A DNA stretch of 64,000 bases from Pseudomonas fragi (GTDB lineage Bacteria; Pseudomonadota; Gammaproteobacteria; Pseudomonadales; Pseudomonadaceae). The position numbers and the translations under genes were made by a program. The DNA lies in assembly GCF_002269505.1 (NCBI RefSeq), contig NZ_NQKQ01000025.1, positions 1 through 64,000 on the forward strand, in the 5' to 3' direction. Shown piece by piece: positions 60,762 to 64,000 of this stretch. The notes below the pieces were generated by a model. The model was not told the DNA's origin. It ran no database searches and was given only the letters and a program-made list of their open reading frames with translations. The first letter of the stretch is position 1. Every line of letters begins with the position of its first letter.

Positions 60762-61372
60762 ATGAAGCACATACCGGCAGGAGCGCTGGCGCTGGCACTG
60801 GTGACGTTGACCGGTTGTGTCACTGCTCCGCCCAAAGATCAAAATAACCTGTGCAGTATCTATCGCCAGTACCCGGCCTGGTACAAGGACTCGGTAGCGA
60901 TGCAGGAGCGCTGGGGCACGCCTGTGCATGTTGCGATGGCAATCATGAAGCAGGAAAGCAGTTTCGTCGCCGACGCGCTCCCACCTCGTGCTTACCTTTT
61001 GTGGGTTATCCCGTGGGCCGTGTCAGTCCGTCCTACGGCTATGCACAGGCTCAGCCTCCGGCATGGCGTGACTTTGAAAGCAGCATGGGCAGTTCCGGCT
61101 CACGTGACAACTTTGCTGACGCCATCATGTTTATCGGTTGGTACACCGCTGGCACCCAGCGGCAATTGGGAATATCCAAGTGGGATACCTACAACCAGTA
61201 CCTGGCGTATCACGAAGGCAGGGGGGGGTACAGTCGCAATACGTATCGGGCCAAACCCTGGTTAATGCAGGTGGCGCGCAAAGTCGAGCTGCAGTCCAAA
61301 ACCTACGGTGCTCAGCTTGGTCAGTGTCGTGCCGAGCTGGAGAAAGGTCGTCGCTCGTTCTGGCCTTTTTGA
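60762..61372 (+). pseudogene. SLT-type transglycosylase lipoprotein gene with frameshift
   Basis: Two overlapping reading frames together give one protein. The first, from 60762, has a lipoprotein signal with lipobox LTGC and reads MKQESSFVADA...YLLWVIPW. The second continues GRVSPSYGYAQAQPPAWRDF...ISKWDTYNQYLAYHEGRGGY to 61372. The join is at 61015-61017, where GGG would need to be GGGG to keep frame: PW then continues GRVS. Frame 1 alone runs on to 61265 in unrelated sequence. The intact form would be about 203 residues, a transglycosylase-SLT-like lipoprotein. Either a real single-base deletion or a sequencing error in a G-run. Confidence 0.82.
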
Positions 61373-61386
61373 TTTAACTCACAGGT

Positions 61387-61428
61387 ATAAAAAAGCCCCG
61401 CCAGTTCAGAACTGGCGGGGCTTTTTAG
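61387..61428. terminator. Bidirectional terminator before rne
   Basis: AAAAAAGCCCCGCCAGTT-CAG-AACTGGCGGGGCTTTTTAG is a very strong stem with A- and T-runs, ending both the rightward lipoprotein gene and the leftward RNase E gene. Confidence 0.93.
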
Positions 61429-61440
61429 TGGCCTTCGGAA

Positions 61441-64000
61441 TTAGGCGAGTGGATTAGACTCTTCTTCCCGGGCTACGGTTTCGCTGGCAGCGGCCTGTGC
61501 AGCGGCAGCGGCAGCCTCTTCACGCTTGCGGCGGCGTACTTCGCGAGGGTCGTTCGGTGCACGGCCATTGCTTGGTGCGCTGACCACCGGAGCGGCAACT
61601 ACCACCTCAACCACCTCAGTTGTTACCACGGCTTCAACCGGAGCTGGCTGTGCGGTAACTACAGTCTCGACCACGGCTTCAACGGCAACCACTTCAGCGG
61701 CTGCAGGTTCTGCTGCGGCAACTGGCTCGGGTGCGGCTTCTACCACGGCAGGCTCGGCAATCGGCTCGCGTACAACACGGGGTTCGCGGGCAGGCTGCGG
61801 GGCTTTTTCGATGACTGGCGTCTCGATTGCCGGTGTCTCGACCACAGGCGCTTCAATCGCGGCTTCGATCACTGGCTCTGGAGTTGCTGCAGTCGGCTCG
61901 GCAACGACCTGAACTTCAGGCTGTGCTTCTTGAGTCGGTGCAACTTCAACTTCAGGTGCCTTGACGGCTTCGACCGGGGTCACGGCTTCTACAGCCGGTG
62001 CTTCTACAGCCAGCGTTTCAACAACTGGAGTATGAGCAACGACTACTTCTGCAGTGGCGGTCTCTACAGCAGCGGCTTCAACAACAGATGCCTGGACAGC
62101 AACAATTTCCTTGTCAGCTTCAACGACTGCTACGGTTTCAGCCAGGGCCGATTCCCGGGTCGCTTCAGTTGCGCGTTCTGCCTGCTGGTGAGCCTGGGCT
62201 TCGGCAGGAGCGCTGATGGCCGGGGCAGCAACAACTTCGGCCACGGCTGCAACGCCGGCGACTTCAGTGGTGGTTGCTGCAGCGTTCTGGCTGTTGCCTT
62301 CTTCGCTGTTATCTTCCGAACCTTCAATTACGTTGCCATTGGCATCGCGCTGACGCTCACGACGGTTGCTGCGACGACGCTGACCACGGGAGCGGCGACG
62401 TGGACGATCGCCCTCGGCGTTGTCCTGTGTCTCGTCCTGGGATTGCTCTTCGCTGGACAGTACTTCTTCGTCTTCAGCGGCGGCTACAACCTGCTCTTCG
62501 CGTGGTGCACGCTCTTCACGAGGGGCGCGCGGCTGACGCTCTTCACGCGGCTGACGGGCCGGGCGCTCTTCAGCTACAGCGGCGGTAGCGGCAGCAGCGG
62601 CTACGGCTGGTGCTGCGTCCAGAGGCTCGCGCAGTTCACGTACGCGCTCTTCGCGTTCGCCACGTGGCTTGCGTTCTTCACGCGGTGCACGAGGCGTGCG
62701 TTCTTCGCGCGGTGGGCGCGGTGCGCGCTCTTCGCGAGGTGCCTGGGCAACCACCGGGGTTTCTTCGCGGGCAGTGCGCTCTTCACGAGGTTCGCGGGCA
62801 GCACGTTCTTCACGTGGAGCACGCTCTTCGCGCGGTTTGCGTTCTTCGTCACGACGACCGTTGCGGTTGCGGCTTTGCTGGCGACCGTTGCGACGCTCTT
62901 CGTTGCGCGCCGGGCGCTCTGTCGTTGTCGGTTTTTCTACCACGGCTTGTGGAGCCGGCTCTTCCTTGGAAGCGAACAGGCTTACCAGCGACTTGACCAG
63001 GCCCTTGAACAGGCTTGGCTCGGCGATGGTGGCAGCAGGTACCGGTGCGGCCGGTGCAACGGCGGCTTCGGTTGGAACCGGTGCCGAAGTGCGTGGCGGA
63101 GCGGTCTTGACCGCGGCTTCCTGGCGAACCAGGGTGCGGGTGGCAGCAGCCGGTTGAACTTCTTCCACTTCAGCAGCAGCGGCAGCGATTTCATAGCTGG
63201 ACTGGTTGGTGTGGGCTTCCGGACTGTCATCACGCAGACGCTGAACTTCGAAGTGCGGCGTTTCGAGGTGATCGTTCGGCAGAATGACGATGCGGGCACG
63301 GGTGCGCAGTTCGATCTTGGTGATCGAGTTGCGTTTTTCGTTGAGCAGGAACGCTGCAACCGGGATCGGCACCTGGGCGCGGACTTCGGCAGTGCGGTCC
63401 TTCAGGGCTTCTTCTTCGATCAGGCGCAGGATTGCCAGCGACAGCGATTCAACATCACGGATGATGCCGGTGCCGTTGCAGCGCGGGCAAACGATGCCGC
63501 TGCTTTCGCCCAGCGATGGACGCAGACGCTGACGGGACATTTCCAGCAGGCCGAAGCGCGAGATACGACCCACTTGCACGCGGGCGCGGTCTGCTTCCAG
63601 GCATTCGCGGACTTTTTCTTCCACGGCGCGCTGGTTCTTGGCCGGGGTCATGTCGATGAAGTCGATGACGATCAGGCCGCCGATGTCGCGCAGGCGCAAC
63701 TGACGGGCGATTTCTTCCGCCGCTTCAAGGTTGGTTTGCAGGGCGGTTTCTTCGATATCGCTGCCTTTGGTGGCGCGCGCCGAGTTGATGTCGATGGACA
63801 CCAGGGCTTCGGTCGGGTCGATAACGATGGAGCCGCCGGAAGGCAGTTCAACGACGCGCTGGAAAGCGGTCTCGATCTGGCTTTCGATCTGGAAACGATT
63901 GAACAGCGGAACGCTGTCTTCGTAGAGTTTGATTTTGCTGGCGTACTGCGGCATCACCTGGCGGATGAAGGTCAGGGCTTCGTCCTGGGCTTCAACGCTG
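61441..64000 (-). CDS. rne: Ribonuclease E, C-terminal part (N-terminus outside window)
   Basis: The open frame runs to the window edge, so at least 852 residues are present and the N-terminal S1 region is missing. Visible parts are the DNase I-like catalytic domain (IVIDPTEALVSIDINSAR, GLIVIDFIDM), the zinc-link CPRCNGTG, and the small domain. A long disordered tail follows. The tail has an Arg/Glu-rich part with repeated PREER units, then an Ala/Val/Glu-rich part. It ends with APNDPREVRRRKREEAAAAA..., a terminal segment that in other Pseudomonas is a candidate partner-binding site. RNase E starts mRNA decay and rRNA/tRNA processing. Confidence 0.97.
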   Translation of the reverse strand, partial: SVEAQDEALTFIRQVMPQYASKIKLYEDSVPLFNRFQIESQIETAFQRVVELPSGGSIVIDPTEALVSIDINSARATKGSDIEETALQTNLEAAEEIARQLRLRDIGGLIVIDFIDMTPAKNQRAVEEKVRECLEADRARVQVGRISRFGLLEMSRQRLRPSLGESSGIVCPRCNGTGIIRDVESLSLAILRLIEEEALKDRTAEVRAQVPIPVAAFLLNEKRNSITKIELRTRARIVILPNDHLETPHFEVQRLRDDSPEAHTNQSSYEIAAAAAEVEEVQPAAATRTLVRQEAAVKTAPPRTSAPVPTEAAVAPAAPVPAATIAEPSLFKGLVKSLVSLFASKEEPAPQAVVEKPTTTERPARNEERRNGRQQSRNRNGRRDEERKPREERAPREERAAREPREERTAREETPVVAQAPREERAPRPPREERTPRAPREERKPRGEREERVRELREPLDAAPAVAAAAATAAVAEERPARQPREERQPRAPREERAPREEQVVAAAEDEEVLSSEEQSQDETQDNAEGDRPRRRSRGQRRRSNRRERQRDANGNVIEGSEDNSEEGNSQNAAATTTEVAGVAAVAEVVAAPAISAPAEAQAHQQAERATEATRESALAETVAVVEADKEIVAVQASVVEAAAVETATAEVVVAHTPVVETLAVEAPAVEAVTPVEAVKAPEVEVAPTQEAQPEVQVVAEPTAATPEPVIEAAIEAPVVETPAIETPVIEKAPQPAREPRVVREPIAEPAVVEAAPEPVAAAEPAAAEVVAVEAVVETVVTAQPAPVEAVVTTEVVEVVVAAPVVSAPSNGRAPNDPREVRRRKREEAAAAAAQAAASETVAREEESNPLA

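Noticed and set aside
61526..61912. Thr/Ala-rich frame opposite the RNase E tail
   Set aside because: A low-complexity shadow of the Val/Ala/Glu-rich tail of rne on the other strand.

Overview
The window is a GC-rich chromosomal segment of a Pseudomonas, most like the P. fluorescens lineage. The marks are the crfX-cmpX-sigX-oprF block, an OprF porin with a Pro/Ala linker, a Pseudomonas-type methylcitrate cluster (acnD/prpF plus prpD under a GntR regulator), the comEC-exbB-exbD-lpxK-kdsB-murB-rne block, and many short palindromic REP-type repeats between genes. No phage, insertion sequence, integrase or CRISPR array was seen. Most of the window is core genome; the accessory-looking parts are about 36.4-46.4 kb and the iron-uptake locus at the left end. 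Comparisons with P. aeruginosa PAO1 gene order are from memory.

Layout. 1-4.3 kb: the end of a tRNA-Asp, then a leftward fecI-fecR-TonB receptor locus with two likely Fur boxes. 4.3-9.7 kb: cysH, pabB, then a leftward three-gene operon (retropepsin-like protease, inactive-transglutaminase/7TM membrane protein, RimK-like ATP-grasp ligase). 9.8-18.5 kb: the propionate (2-methylcitrate) cluster, GntR regulator-prpB-prpC-acnD-prpF-prpD, with two copies of a palindromic operator around a likely promoter. 18.5-27.7 kb: divergent ppsR/ppsA, an alpha/beta hydrolase, rraA, zntB, crfX, cmpX, sigX and oprF. 27.8-35.2 kb: pyrD, rmf, rlmL, dacB, yggL and a small membrane protein gene. 35.5-36.2 kb: three tandem tRNA-Glu/tRNA-Gly pairs behind one strong promoter.

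36.4-46.4 kb: a fatty acid desaturase, an orphan PhnD-like binding protein, a FecI-like ECF sigma factor overlapping a quaternary-amine-type ABC transporter operon, and a 1581-residue DUF6543 ('dermonecrotic toxin domain') protein. 46.4-53.7 kb: an AlaX-type editing protein, a LysR regulator, a PA2817-like gene, fadE, a glutathione transferase and an ABC exporter pair. 53.7-64 kb: DUF2062 gene, comEC, exbB/exbD, lpxK, a Trm112-like gene, kdsB, murB, a frameshifted SLT-type lipoprotein gene, and the C-terminal part of RNase E running off the right edge.

Working together: the prp genes turn propionyl-CoA into pyruvate and succinate, and neighbouring ppsA (controlled by PpsR) can convert pyruvate to phosphoenolpyruvate, linking propionate use to gluconeogenesis. 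SigX, CmpX, CrfX and OprF form an envelope-stress and membrane-homeostasis block. The right end groups outer-membrane and wall synthesis genes. The best candidates for poorly described biology are the protease/7TM/ligase operon, the sigma-factor-led ABC operon and the DUF6543 protein.
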